NCBI RefSeq assembly: GCF_002583555.1
Contig: NZ_BEGX01000052.1
Coordinates: 138,644 to 202,643, forward strand
Source of the DNA: Pseudonocardia sp. N23
GTDB taxonomy: Bacteria; Actinomycetota; Actinomycetes; Mycobacteriales; Pseudonocardiaceae
Reading direction: 5' to 3'
Length of the DNA stretch: 64,000 nucleotides
Positions 9,696 through 17,598 of this stretch are shown here, piece by piece. A program made the translations under genes and the position numbers. Each line of letters opens with the position of its first letter. Position 1 is the stretch's first letter. Under the pieces are notes generated by a model. That model had not been told where the DNA came from, searched no databases, and saw only the letters and a program-made list of their open reading frames with translations.

Positions 9696-9696
9696 T

Positions 9697-10467
9697 TCAG
9701 TGCTTCTCCCAACTCACTTCGGGGGCCCGGCGTCCGCCGGCCGGGCCGGGGACGCCGCGGAACCCGTAGGGCCCGGGCTCGCGACCGGGCTGCACGAACC
9801 AGCACTCGCCCGGCGCGCCATCGGAGATGATCGCCGCGATCGCGGCCGCGACGTCGTCGGCACCCAGGAGCGGGAAGTCGCCGAAGTCACTGCGCGCGTT
9901 GGCGATCAGTGCCGTGTCGGTGTAGCCCGGGCAGACCGCGGCCACCCGGATGCCCTCCTCGGCCAGAGCGGGCGCCGCGGCCCGCACGTATCCGACGACG
10001 GCGTGCTTGGTCAACGTGTAGAGCGGGTCGCCCGGGTGTGGCATCAGCCCGGCCAGCGACGCCGTCGCGACGACGACCCCGCCGCCCGCCCGCCGCAGCG
10101 CGGGGACGGCCGCGGCCAGCCCGAACACGACATGGTCGACGTTGACGCCGACGATGCGCCGGTAGGCGTCGACGTCGAGGTCGGTGACGCCGTCCTGCCC
10201 GGACGTCATGCCCGCGTTGAGCAGCACGACGTCGAGCCTGTCGAACGCGTTCTCCGCCGCCGCGACGGCCTCGGCCATGGCGGTCGGCGCGGACACGTCG
10301 GTCGCGTGGGCGAGCCCTCCCACCGCATCGGCGACGCGCCGCGCCCCGACCTCGTCGCGGTCGACGACGGCCACCCGCGCCCCCGCCGCGGCGAGCAGAC
10401 CGGCAGCGGCCTCGCCGATGCCCGACGCGCCCCCGGTGACGAGCGCGGCCTTCCCCTCGAGATCCAC
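9697..10467 (-). CDS. SDR family oxidoreductase
   Basis: A 256-residue classical short-chain dehydrogenase. TGGASGIGEA near residue 10 is the nucleotide-binding loop, LLNAGMTSGQ stands in place of NNAG, the catalytic Ser follows in VATASLAGL, and YTLTKHA supplies the Tyr-x-x-x-Lys pair. VCPGYTDT is the usual motif after the catalytic residues. The GTG start at 10467 is chosen because it is preceded by an AGGGGAGA ribosome-binding site 5-6 nt away. It lies 17 nt after the M20 gene and one nucleotide before the TTG of the quinone reductase. Substrate unknown. Confidence 0.9.
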   Translation of the reverse strand: MDLEGKAALVTGGASGIGEAAAGLLAAAGARVAVVDRDEVGARRVADAVGGLAHATDVSAPTAMAEAVAAAENAFDRLDVVLLNAGMTSGQDGVTDLDVDAYRRIVGVNVDHVVFGLAAAVPALRRAGGGVVVATASLAGLMPHPGDPLYTLTKHAVVGYVRAAAPALAEEGIRVAAVCPGYTDTALIANARSDFGDFPLLGADDVAAAIAAIISDGAPGECWFVQPGREPGPYGFRGVPGPAGGRRAPEVSWEKH

Positions 10468-10484
10468 GATGATCTCCCCTGTCC

Positions 10485-11801
10485 TCAGCTGTTCTGCAGG
10501 AACGTGTCCAGGACGCGGGTGCCGAACTCCAGGGCGTCGATCGGCACGCGCTCGTCGATGCCGTGGAACAGCGACGCGAAGTCGAGGTCGGGGGGCAGCC
10601 GCAGCGGGGCGAACCCGTAGCAGCGCATGCCGAGCCGGAAGAACGACTTCGCGTCGGTGCCGCCGGAGAGCATGTACGGGACCGTCCGCGACGACGGGTC
10701 CTCCGTCCGCAGCGCCGCCGCCATCGCCTCGACCAGCGGCCCCTCGAACGGCGTCTCCACCGGCGGCAGCTCCGTCACCCACTCCCGGGTCACGTGCGGG
10801 CCGAGCAGCTCGTCGACCTCACGCAGGAACGCCTCCTGCCGCCCCGGCAGCACCCGGCAGTCGACGACCGCCTCCGCCGTCGACGGGATCACGTTGGCCT
10901 TGTAGCCCGCCGAGAGCATCGTCGGGTTGGCGGTGTCGCGGACAGTCGCGCCCACGATGCGCGCCAACGGACCCAGCTTCGCCAGCGACCCCTCCAGGTC
11001 GTCCTCCGGGAACTCCAGGCCGGTGATCTCGCGCATCGAGGCCAGGAACTCGCGCACGGTGTCGGTGAGCACCAGCGGGAACGTGTGGTTGCCCAGCCGC
11101 GCCACCGCTTCGGCGACGCGGGTGACGGCGTTGTCGTCGTGCAGGAACGAGCCGTGGCCGGGCTTGCCCTTGGCGCGCAACCGCATCCAGGCGATGCCCT
11201 TCTCCGCCGCCTCGATGAGGTAGACGCGCTGGTCCTCCCCCAGCGTCAGAGAGAACCCGCCCACCTCGCCGACCGCCTCGGTGCAGCCCTCGAACAGGTC
11301 CGGCCGGTTCTCCACGAGCCACTGCGCCCCGTACTTGCCGCCCGCCTCCTCGTCGGCGACGAACGCGAACACGATGTCGCGCGGCGGCACCACGCCCTCG
11401 CGCTTGAACCGGCGGGCGACGGCGATCGTCATCGCCACCATGTTCTTCATGTCGACGGCCCCGCGCCCCCACACGTAGCCGTCCTGCACCGCGCCCGAGA
11501 ACGGGTGCACCGACCACTCACTCGGGTCGGCGGGGACGACGTCGAGATGGCCGTGGACCAGCAACGCCCCACGTTCCCGGTCGGCGCCCTCCAGGCGACA
11601 GAAGACGTTGCTGCGGCCCGGGGCGCCCGAGTCGAGCACCTCGACCTCGTAGCCGACCTCCGACAGCTTGGCCGCGACATACTCGGCAGCTTCCCGTTCA
11701 CCCACCACGGTGTCGGGGTCGCCGGTGTTGGAGGTGTCGATCCGGATGAGTTCCGAGGCGAGCTGGACGACCTCGTCGGCAGCGGAGTTCTGGCCGGTCA
11801 T
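10485..11801 (-). CDS. M20/M25/M40 family metallopeptidase (dipeptidase-like)
   Basis: A 438-residue zinc hydrolase of the M20 family, which cleaves peptide or acyl-amide bonds using two metal ions. The ligands are visible in order: HGHLDVVP (His and Asp), WGRGAVDMKN (bridging Asp), VADEEAGGKYGAQ (catalytic Glu and ligand) and LFHGIDERV (last His). The dimerisation lid lies between KGKPGHGS and the last third. The ATG start is clean. It is the first gene of a minus-strand operon with an SDR and a quinone-type reductase, and it is divergent from tRNA-Leu. The natural substrate is unknown. Confidence 0.92.
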   Translation of the reverse strand: MTGQNSAADEVVQLASELIRIDTSNTGDPDTVVGEREAAEYVAAKLSEVGYEVEVLDSGAPGRSNVFCRLEGADRERGALLVHGHLDVVPADPSEWSVHPFSGAVQDGYVWGRGAVDMKNMVAMTIAVARRFKREGVVPPRDIVFAFVADEEAGGKYGAQWLVENRPDLFEGCTEAVGEVGGFSLTLGEDQRVYLIEAAEKGIAWMRLRAKGKPGHGSFLHDDNAVTRVAEAVARLGNHTFPLVLTDTVREFLASMREITGLEFPEDDLEGSLAKLGPLARIVGATVRDTANPTMLSAGYKANVIPSTAEAVVDCRVLPGRQEAFLREVDELLGPHVTREWVTELPPVETPFEGPLVEAMAAALRTEDPSSRTVPYMLSGGTDAKSFFRLGMRCYGFAPLRLPPDLDFASLFHGIDERVPIDALEFGTRVLDTFLQNS

Positions 11802-11888
11802 GGCGATCTTCCTACCATCGCCGGTCCGGTGACGGGGGGTGGATGTGGGTGGTCTATCCTTTGCTCGTCGCGGTCACCGCGGCAGCAA

Positions 11889-11973
11889 GTCCGAGTGGCG
11901 GAATGGCAGACGCGCTAGCTTGAGGTGCTAGTGCCCTTTAACGGGCGTGGGGGTTCAAGTCCCCCCTCGGACA
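11889..11973 (+). tRNA. tRNA-Leu (anticodon GAG)
   Basis: An 85-nt class II tRNA. The 7-bp acceptor stem pairs GTCCGAG (11889-11895) with CTCGGAC (11966-11972), followed by discriminator A and no encoded CCA. The anticodon stem CTAGC/GCTAG closes the loop TTGAGGT, giving anticodon GAG at 11922-11924. A long variable arm (GCCC TTTAAC GGGC) and the TTCAAGT T-loop confirm a leucine tRNA reading CUC and CUU. A TATCCT -10 at 11855-11860 lies about 28 nt upstream. I found no second copy of the 3' end nearby that would mark an integrated element. Confidence 0.98.
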
Positions 11974-11996
11974 CTTCTCAGATTCACCTCCCCCGG

Positions 11997-12456
11997 TCAG
12001 CGGAAGCGGCCGAAACTCGTCGACGATCCCTCGATGGTCATCGGGTTCGGGAAGATCGCGGTCGGCACCTTCGGCCAGCCCTCCCGCTCCTCCCCGCGGC
12101 CGTACGCCGTGAGGTCGAGGACACCCGTCACGAAGGTCACGCCGTCGATCCCCCGCGAGGTCGTCGCGCAGGTCAGGTGCCCCTCGTCCCCTGTGCGAAG
12201 GAACGTCGACAGCCGGCAACCACCGCCGGCACCGCTGTCGGCCGTCCACCCCGTGCCGTGTGACGACGCATACGGAAGCGCCCAGCCCCGCCGCGCCCAG
12301 CCCCGCCGCGCCCAGCAGGACCGGGGTCATCGGCAGCCGCCTGCGGCACGCGGCCACCTCGTCGGCCGCCCGGCGCACCTGTCTCTCGGCGACGAGCAGG
12401 TCGTCGCGGGCACGCGTCCACTCCTGCGCGTCGACGACGGACGGTATCGCGGTCAT
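11997..12456 (-). pseudogene. DUF899 family protein, internally deleted and frameshifted
   Basis: The first 46 codons (from MTAIPSVVDAQEWTRARDDL to the RRRLPM motif) match the start of DUF899 thioredoxin-fold proteins. The last 60 codons before the TGA at 11997 match the end of that family (FLRTGDEGHLTCATTSRG, then LDLTAYGRGEE) but in another frame. The 100-150 residues between them, which hold the thioredoxin core, are missing. The junction region at about 12290-12325 is a 15-bp tandem repeat, a plausible slippage or recombination site. The start overlaps the ArsR stop by 4 nt (ATGA), so the gene was the third member of an SRPBCC-ArsR-DUF899 operon, a common arrangement. Family assignment comes from motif recall. 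Confidence 0.7.
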
Positions 12457-12815
12457 CGCTGTTCTCCTTCGTTCTCCAGGTGGTCCTTGAGTGCGGCGAG
12501 CGGGCCGTCCCAGTCACGGGCCAGCGCCGCGAGGAACTGCTGCGCGACCTGCATCGGCGCCGACCGCAGCCGGTACCGGACGCGACGCCGCTCCCCCGGC
12601 TCGGCCGTCACCAGGCCGGCGTCGGCGAGCAGGGCGAGATGCTTGGCGATCGCCTGGCGGGTGATCGGCAGCCGCGTCGCGAGATCGGTGGCCGTCGACG
12701 GGCCTGCGGCCGCCAATGCGGCGAGCAGCGCCCGGCGGCTGGCGTCGGCCAGTGCGGCGAAGACCAGTTCGGCGACGGCCTCCGCCTCGTCGCCGAGCCG
12801 TTGCTGATCGGTCAT
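12453..12815 (-). CDS. ArsR family transcriptional regulator
   Basis: A 120-residue winged-helix repressor. The DNA-binding core is LADASRRALLAAL, then LPITRQAIAKHLALLADAGLV (recognition helix) and a basic wing GERRRVRYRL. No metal-binding cysteines are present, which fits the SRPBCC-associated subgroup rather than arsenic sensors. The ATG overlaps the SRPBCC stop by 4 nt, and its own stop overlaps the broken DUF899 start by 4 nt, so the three were co-translated. It probably represses this operon through the two matching palindromes at 13256-13296. Confidence 0.93.
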   Translation of the reverse strand: MTDQQRLGDEAEAVAELVFAALADASRRALLAALAAAGPSTATDLATRLPITRQAIAKHLALLADAGLVTAEPGERRRVRYRLRSAPMQVAQQFLAALARDWDGPLAALKDHLENEGEQR

Positions 12816-13240
12816 GCCGCCAGGTACTCGACCAGCTCGCCCAGCTCGGCGGCCCACCCCTTGGCGTGCTCGTCGTACTCGGTGACGCGGACGTCGGCGG
12901 GGAGCTGGGCGAACCCGGTCTCGACGACCGTGAGCCGGGTCCCGGCGGCTGCGGTCTCGAGGGTGAACTCGACGTAGGTGCGGCGCGGGTCGTCTGCGCC
13001 CAGGCCCTGGTTGCTCCAGGTGAAGGCGAACACCGCCGGCTCCTCGACGCGCTCGACCCGCATCTGTGTGTGGTGCCCACCGTCCCAGCTCATCGACGCC
13101 GCGCCACCCGGCCGCAGGTCGACTTCCGCCTCCTGGCCGAACCACGCCGCCAGGCCGTCGGCGGTGGTGAGCGCCGACCAGACGTCGGCCTGCGGGCGCG
13201 CGATCTCGACGGTGCGCTCGATGCGATCAGGGAATCCCAT
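12812..13240 (-). CDS. SRPBCC (AHSA1-like) domain protein
   Basis: A 142-residue START/Bet v 1-fold protein with a hydrophobic ligand cavity. Family markers are IERTVEIARPQADVWSALT at the start, a central FTWSNQG strand, and a C-terminal helix (WAAELGELVEYLA). The ATG at 13240 is chosen because it has a GAGGAGGAG ribosome-binding site about 5 nt upstream; an upstream GTG-type extension lacks one and would run into the operator. First gene of the SRPBCC-ArsR-DUF899 operon. The ligand is unknown. Confidence 0.92.
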   Translation of the reverse strand: MGFPDRIERTVEIARPQADVWSALTTADGLAAWFGQEAEVDLRPGGAASMSWDGGHHTQMRVERVEEPAVFAFTWSNQGLGADDPRRTYVEFTLETAAAGTRLTVVETGFAQLPADVRVTEYDEHAKGWAAELGELVEYLAA

Positions 13241-13255
13241 GGCTCCTCCTCGATA

Positions 13256-13301
13256 GCAACTCAACGGTTGCGATATTATGGCAACTGATTGGTTGCGTCA
13301 A
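13256..13301 (-). promoter_or_regulatory. Promoter and paired operators of the ArsR operon
   Basis: Two copies of GCAACT-N4-GGTTGC lie at 13256-13271 and 13281-13296, with starts 25 bp apart. Each is an inverted repeat with GCAAC/GTTGC arms. Between and beside them on the minus strand are a TTGACG -35 (13301-13296) and a TAATAT -10 (13278-13273) with a 17-nt spacer. A repressor bound to both sites would cover the spacer and the start point. The layout predicts autoregulation by the ArsR protein. Confidence 0.7.
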
Positions 13302-13330
13302 GGCGGGCATCGAATCCGGTGGCGACGGGA

Positions 13331-13765
13331 TCAGGCGACACCGGTACGCGGCTCGACGCCCCGGTCCAGCAGGTACGCGAGCAGGGCGCCGACGAGGGCG
13401 TGCCCGCACCGCGCCAGTCCTCGGCCCTACGACGTGCCCGGTCGGGTGTGCCCGATGCGGTCGTGCCGTCGCCGCCACCGAGCGGCGCCTCGGTGAGCAC
13501 CAGCCGCGGGGTGCGGCCGGGCATGACGATGCGGTCGACCCGCCACCCTGCGCGCCGACCCGGAACAGGTCCGGATCGAACGACCTGCCACCTCCGGGTT
13601 TCCCGCCCGGGTGTTCGGGGTGGTAGCCGGTGGGCCGGGCACGACGTGGAAGCGCCGCGGTGTGCGGGCAGGCCAGGAACTCGGGCCCGGTGTCGACGAA
13701 CACCTCCGCGAGCCCGCGGTCGATCAGGCCGTGCGAGATGGCTCGCCGCCGCGGGCATCGCCGAG
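13331..13765 (-). pseudogene. Broken conserved hypothetical gene
   Basis: On the minus strand, protein-like segments occur in successive frames: GLAEVFVDTGPEF with ACPHTAALP and GYHPEHPGG; then VDRIVMPGRTPRLVLTEAPL; then GALLAYLLDRGVEPRTGVA ending at the TGA at 13331. Read together they look like one protein of about 140 residues interrupted by at least two frameshifts. The order and spacing of the segments is what argues for a single decayed gene. I do not recognise the family, and the 5' end is uncertain. It lies upstream of the ArsR operon, same strand. The stretch 13302-13893 has no intact gene. Confidence 0.5.
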
Positions 13766-13893
13766 GCTCCGCGCCCGGCACCTGCCCAGCCCCGGGCGGC
13801 GCGGGCAAGCTCTCGGCAAACACTTCGGAAGGGATCACCCATCTCCCGCCCGGCACGCCGGTTGCGCGGCGGCGACCCGGTACCGTCGGAGGC

Positions 13894-14142
13894 ATGAACG
13901 ACGCGACCGTGCCCCTCCGAACGGCGACCCCTCGGCGAAGCCCCGCCTTCGCCATCGCCGTCACCTGGGCCGTGGCCGCGTTCGTCACCCTCGGCGTCGC
14001 CGCGGAGACCAGGATCGGGCCGGTGATCCTCACGTTCACCCCGAAGCACGGCATCCACCTGGGCGACATCGCGGTGTTCTTCGGCTGCACGGCCGTCGCG
14101 CTCGTCGTCACCGCCGCGCTGCTCGCCCGCCCCCGGCGCTGA
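13894..14142 (+). CDS. Small two-helix membrane protein
   Basis: An 82-residue hypothetical with two predicted membrane spans, AFAIAVTWAVAAFVTLGVAA at about residues 17-36 and IAVFFGCTAVALVVTAALL near the C-terminus, joined by a short loop (TPKHGIHLGD). The ATG at 13894 has a TACCGT -10 hexamer at 13881-13886, 7 nt upstream, so a leaderless mRNA is predicted. I do not recognise the family. The next gene has the same promoter layout and reads the same way. Confidence 0.65.
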   Translation: MNDATVPLRTATPRRSPAFAIAVTWAVAAFVTLGVAAETRIGPVILTFTPKHGIHLGDIAVFFGCTAVALVVTAALLARPRR

Positions 14143-14194
14143 TCGTCTCCAAACGAGACATCCCGCTCCGTGACGGCGCGCTACGGTGCCGCTC

Positions 14195-14479
14195 ATGGCG
14201 GCCGACATCGATGTCCTCGACGCCCTCAGCAACGTCCCCGCACTGCGCAATGCGCAGGTCTGGGAGATCGTCAGGTGCTGCCGCGCGTTCCGGGAACACC
14301 CCGACGGCGGCGACCAGACCGTCGAGATCGAGATCAGCGCCGACGGTGCCGGTCGCTTCATGGTCGTCGCCACCGACGTGGCCCGCGGCCTGACCGCGCA
14401 GGGCGTGCCCATGCCCGGGCTCAACGGCGCCGTCAACATGGTGCCCTGGTACATCCTCGACGACCCCGAATCGCCGTGA
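14195..14479 (+). CDS. Conserved hypothetical protein
   Basis: A 94-residue soluble protein beginning MAADIDVLDALSNVP, with a mixed alpha/beta pattern (VEIEISADG, RFMVVATD) and a C-terminal VPWYILDD. No catalytic motif is seen. The ATG at 14195 is preferred to the GTG at 14186 because a TACGGT -10 hexamer at 14182-14187 sits exactly 7 nt before the ATG and overlaps the GTG. It lies 40 nt before the SixA-type phosphatase and may be co-transcribed with it. Confidence 0.7.
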   Translation: MAADIDVLDALSNVPALRNAQVWEIVRCCRAFREHPDGGDQTVEIEISADGAGRFMVVATDVARGLTAQGVPMPGLNGAVNMVPWYILDDPESP

Positions 14480-14519
14480 CGACGGGCGGACCGCGCCTCG
14501 CTGCGAGAGGATCCCGACC

Positions 14520-15002
14520 ATGAGCGAACGCCGGCTCGTGATCCTGCGCCACGCCAAGTCGGACTGGTCCACCGACGCGCCCGACCACTCCCGCCCGCTC
14601 AACGTGCGCGGCCGCCGCGACGGACCCGAGGCCGGTCGCTGGCTGCGGATGAACGTCGGCACCCTCGACGTCGTCGTCTGCTCCTCCTCGACCCGCACCC
14701 GGCAGACGTGGGAGCTCGCCTCCGCGGCCCTGCGCGACGCGCCGGAGGCGCAGTTCACCGACGACGTCTACGACGCCTCCGCCATCGACCTGCTCGACGT
14801 GGTGCGCGGCCTGCCCGACTCGGCCTCCTGCGTGTTGCTGATCGGCCACAACCCGGGCATCGAGGACCTGACGACGCTGCTGGCCGGTGAGTTGCTGCCG
14901 ATGACGACATCGGCCGTCGCGGTACTCACCTGGCCGGGATCGTGGAGCGACGTGGGCCTCATCCCGGCGACACTGCAGGCCCACGCGGTACCGCGCGGCT
15001 GA
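14520..15002 (+). CDS. SixA-type histidine phosphatase
   Basis: A 160-residue small histidine phosphatase of the SixA family, which removes phosphate from phosphohistidine or small phosphoesters. It has LRHAKSDWS (catalytic His in RHA, as in SixA, instead of RHG), CSSSTRTRQTW for the phosphate-binding Arg, and LIGHNPGIEDL with the second His. Upstream a GAGAGGAT site supports the ATG. No phosphorelay gene is adjacent. It is the third of five histidine phosphatase-fold genes in the window. Confidence 0.9.
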   Translation: MSERRLVILRHAKSDWSTDAPDHSRPLNVRGRRDGPEAGRWLRMNVGTLDVVVCSSSTRTRQTWELASAALRDAPEAQFTDDVYDASAIDLLDVVRGLPDSASCVLLIGHNPGIEDLTTLLAGELLPMTTSAVAVLTWPGSWSDVGLIPATLQAHAVPRG

Positions 15003-15030
15003 GCCCGCCCGGCGGCTACCCGCGTGTGCC

Positions 15031-15077
15031 GTCACTCGTCCGAGTGACACAAACCACGCGCCGTCACTGACCAGTGA
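15031..15077 (+). terminator. Two small palindromes after the SixA gene
   Basis: GTCACTCG/CGAGTGAC (15031-15048) is a perfect 8-bp inverted repeat with a 2-nt centre, 28 nt after the SixA stop. A second, TCACT-gacc-AGTGA, lies at 15064-15077. The first could end SixA transcription. Because both share CACT/AGTG half sites they could instead be an operator for the decayed secreted-protein gene downstream. There is no T-tract. Confidence 0.35.
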
Positions 15078-15099
15078 TCGGGTCCGAAAGGTCGGGCGG

Positions 15100-15921
15100 A
15101 TGCGGCAGACGGGGCCCGGGTCGGCGCCGACCAGGGCAGCGGCCTCCTGCGTCTCGACACCCCCGACGGCGAGAGGGCCACGTCTTCAACCGCGACTTCT
15201 ACGGCAAGCCGCTCTCCACGCTGGCCGACCTCGCGTACGAGACCTACATCGAGCAGGCCGGGACCGACAGACTCCCAGGAGGCGCCGTCGTTCGACATCG
15301 AGGTCACCACCCCGCAAGGCTTCACCACCCTCGTGTGGGAGCCGGCCTACAGCGGGACGGCGGTGACGACGGGCGGGTGGCAGACCTGGTCGCCGTCCAC
15401 GGTCAAGGGCTGGTGGGCGTCCCGTGACGTTCGCCGACGTGGAGACCGCGCTCCCGGCCGCGACCATCGGCCAGATCGGCATCAGCCAGGACAGCGGCGC
15501 CCCCGGACTGCGGGCCCGCGCCGACCGCTTCGGCCTCGACGGCACGGTCTGCGACTTCGACACCCCGTCGTCCCGACGACGATCGTCGCGACGGCCGGTG
15601 ACGAGCAGACCGCGCAGACCGGCAAGCCCTTCGCCACCGCGCTCGCCACGAAGGTCACCGGCGCCGGCAACCTGGCCGCCCCGGGCCGCACCGTCACCGG
15701 CACCGTCGCGACGGGCTCGGCGTCGTTCGGCGGCCAGGAGACCGCGACGGCCACGACCGGCGCCGACGGCGTCGCCACCGCGCCCACCCTGACCGCGGGT
15801 CAAGGCCGGCACCAGGGCCACGGGCCCGCAGCCCGTCCGGGCAGCAGGTCTGTCCACCCGGGTGACCGACCCGATGTTGCTGAACAACGTCGACATGAGG
15901 ACCGTTACGGTGCGGCGGTAA
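15100..15921 (+). pseudogene. Decayed secreted Ig-like repeat protein
   Basis: Fragments of one protein appear in shifting plus-strand frames. FNRDFYGKPLSTLADLAYETY (15187 onward) is followed by FDIEVTTPQGFTTLVWEPAYS, then TFADVETALPAATIGQIG with SGAPGLRARADRF, and finally a bacterial Ig-like (invasin/Big) domain with AGDEQTAQTGKPFATAL and TGSASFGGQETATATTGADG. The frame ends at the TAA 15919-15921. At least three frameshifts separate the parts, and no signal peptide or start remains. Intact relatives are surface or secreted proteins. Domain identity rests on the Ig-like repeat pattern. Confidence 0.6.
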
Positions 15922-16062
15922 CAGGTTCTCGCAGGTCAGCGTGAGCGCGTGCTGACTCGCGGGCGGTGCCGGACGCCTGACGGCCTGTAACGGACCGCGG
16001 ACTCCGGACGAATCAACCTGAGCCCGTCGGGAAGGGTCCGGAAGCCCGCAGGAGGTGAGCAC

Positions 16063-17556
16063 GTGCACGAGTCGGATGGCGGCGACGAGCCCGTCCGCCA
16101 CCACCCGCGCCCGGACGACCCGGCAGCTCCGCTGCGGCTGGGCGACATCCAGGCCGACGACGCGTTGATCGACGCGCTCGGCTCCGGACACCTCCGCACC
16201 ACCGACGAGATGGCCGCCAGCGACGACGTCGACGACCGTCTCGCCGCGTTGCTCGCGTCCTGGGTCGCCGCCGTGAACGAGCCCGGCGCCCCCCGCGACG
16301 GCGCACTCGCAGCCGCCGAGGCCGCCGCGACCGAGCCGGCGGAGGCCGACGCCGAGACTCCGGCCGACGGCATCGCCACGGTCCCGGTCGAGGTCCGCGC
16401 GGCGAACGGAGACATGGCCACGCGCCACCGGCGCCGCCGCGACCGCCCGAGCTACCTCGCCCGGCTGTCGGCCGCCGCCGTGGTGGCGATCGCCGTGACC
16501 GGTGGGATCGCCGTCGGGAACGCCGACACGGCCCGCCCCGGCGACGTGCTGTGGCCGGTGGCGAAGGTCTTCTACCGCGACCACGCACAGTCCGTCGAGG
16601 CCGCCGACACCGTGGCCGTCCACCTCGAGCGCGCCCGCACCGCCCTGCGCCAGGGCCGGACCGCCGACGCCGCCCGCGAGGTCAACGACATGCAGGCAGC
16701 GCTCGCCGTGGTCCTGCCCGCCGACGGGCGCGCCTCGCTCGACGCGCAGCACACCTCGATCGTCGCGATCGTCGCGGCCACGCCGGACGCCGTGCTGCTC
16801 GACCCGCAGCTGCGGGCACCGGCCGTCCCCGACGTCGCGGGCGCCGTGGCCCTCGGCCTGCCCCGCGCACCCGGCCTGCCCGACCCGCCGTCGACGGCTG
16901 CACTGCCCACCGACGTCCTGACCGCCACGCTGCCGCCTCCGGTCAGCAGCAGCCCGCCGACGGGTGGGACGAGCGAGGTCCCGCTGGTCGTGACCGAGCC
17001 GACCGCACCCGTCGTGCCGCCGCTGGTCGACGAGCCGCCCGTCGACCAGCCGCCCGTCGACCAGCCGCCCGACACCGCTCCGGTCGAGCCACCGCCCTAC
17101 ATCCCGCCGCGCACCGATCCGCCGGTCCCCGACCCGGGCACGGACACGGACACGGACAACGGCGCGCAGGGAACCACGGAGGCGCCTGCGACGACGGACC
17201 CAGGGACCGACCAGCCGGCCGCTGCGGGCACCGACACCGACTCGGGCTCCACGGACCCTGTCGACCCGGGCCCTGCCGACACAGGTTCTGCCGACACAGG
17301 TTCTGCCGACACAGGTCCGGCGGACACAGGCTCGGAGGGCACGACCGACACGGCGTCGACGGACACCGGCTCCGGCACCCCCGCGGACACCGGCTCGACC
17401 GACGGCACGTCCGCCACGGGCACCGGCGACCAGAGCGGTTCCCAGGACCAGGGCGGCTCCCAGGACTCCGGCGGCTCGCTCCTCTCGGTGTCGGCCGACG
17501 CCTCGCTCGGCGTCGCGGGCACCTCGCTGTCGGGGACCCTCGGCATCAACCTCTGA
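16063..17556 (+). CDS. rsdA: Anti-sigma-D factor RsdA-like membrane protein
   Basis: A 497-residue single-pass protein. LGDIQADDALIDALG at about residues 26-40 matches the SigD-binding segment of mycobacterial RsdA, which holds the ECF sigma factor SigD inactive until proteolysis. A membrane span follows at about 132-152 (AAAVVAIAVTGGIAVG). The outside part is rich in Pro, Thr and Asp, with PPVDQPPVDQPP at about 330 and a run of ADTG repeats at about 405-430, probably an extended wall-spanning stalk. The GTG start has an AGGAGGTGA site 4-7 nt upstream. No sigma factor gene is adjacent, unlike the mycobacterial arrangement. The N-terminal match supports the name; the tail is not typical. Confidence 0.72.
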   Translation: MHESDGGDEPVRHHPRPDDPAAPLRLGDIQADDALIDALGSGHLRTTDEMAASDDVDDRLAALLASWVAAVNEPGAPRDGALAAAEAAATEPAEADAETPADGIATVPVEVRAANGDMATRHRRRRDRPSYLARLSAAAVVAIAVTGGIAVGNADTARPGDVLWPVAKVFYRDHAQSVEAADTVAVHLERARTALRQGRTADAAREVNDMQAALAVVLPADGRASLDAQHTSIVAIVAATPDAVLLDPQLRAPAVPDVAGAVALGLPRAPGLPDPPSTAALPTDVLTATLPPPVSSSPPTGGTSEVPLVVTEPTAPVVPPLVDEPPVDQPPVDQPPDTAPVEPPPYIPPRTDPPVPDPGTDTDTDNGAQGTTEAPATTDPGTDQPAAAGTDTDSGSTDPVDPGPADTGSADTGSADTGPADTGSEGTTDTASTDTGSGTPADTGSTDGTSATGTGDQSGSQDQGGSQDSGGSLLSVSADASLGVAGTSLSGTLGINL

Positions 17557-17598
17557 GCATCGGCCTCCGAGCGTCGACCTCCGAGCGGTCCGACGCGG

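Noticed and set aside
11860-13900. An integrated element at the tRNA-Leu
   Set aside because: No repeat of the tRNA 3' end, no integrase and no phage-type genes were found downstream; the decayed genes look like ordinary pseudogenes.
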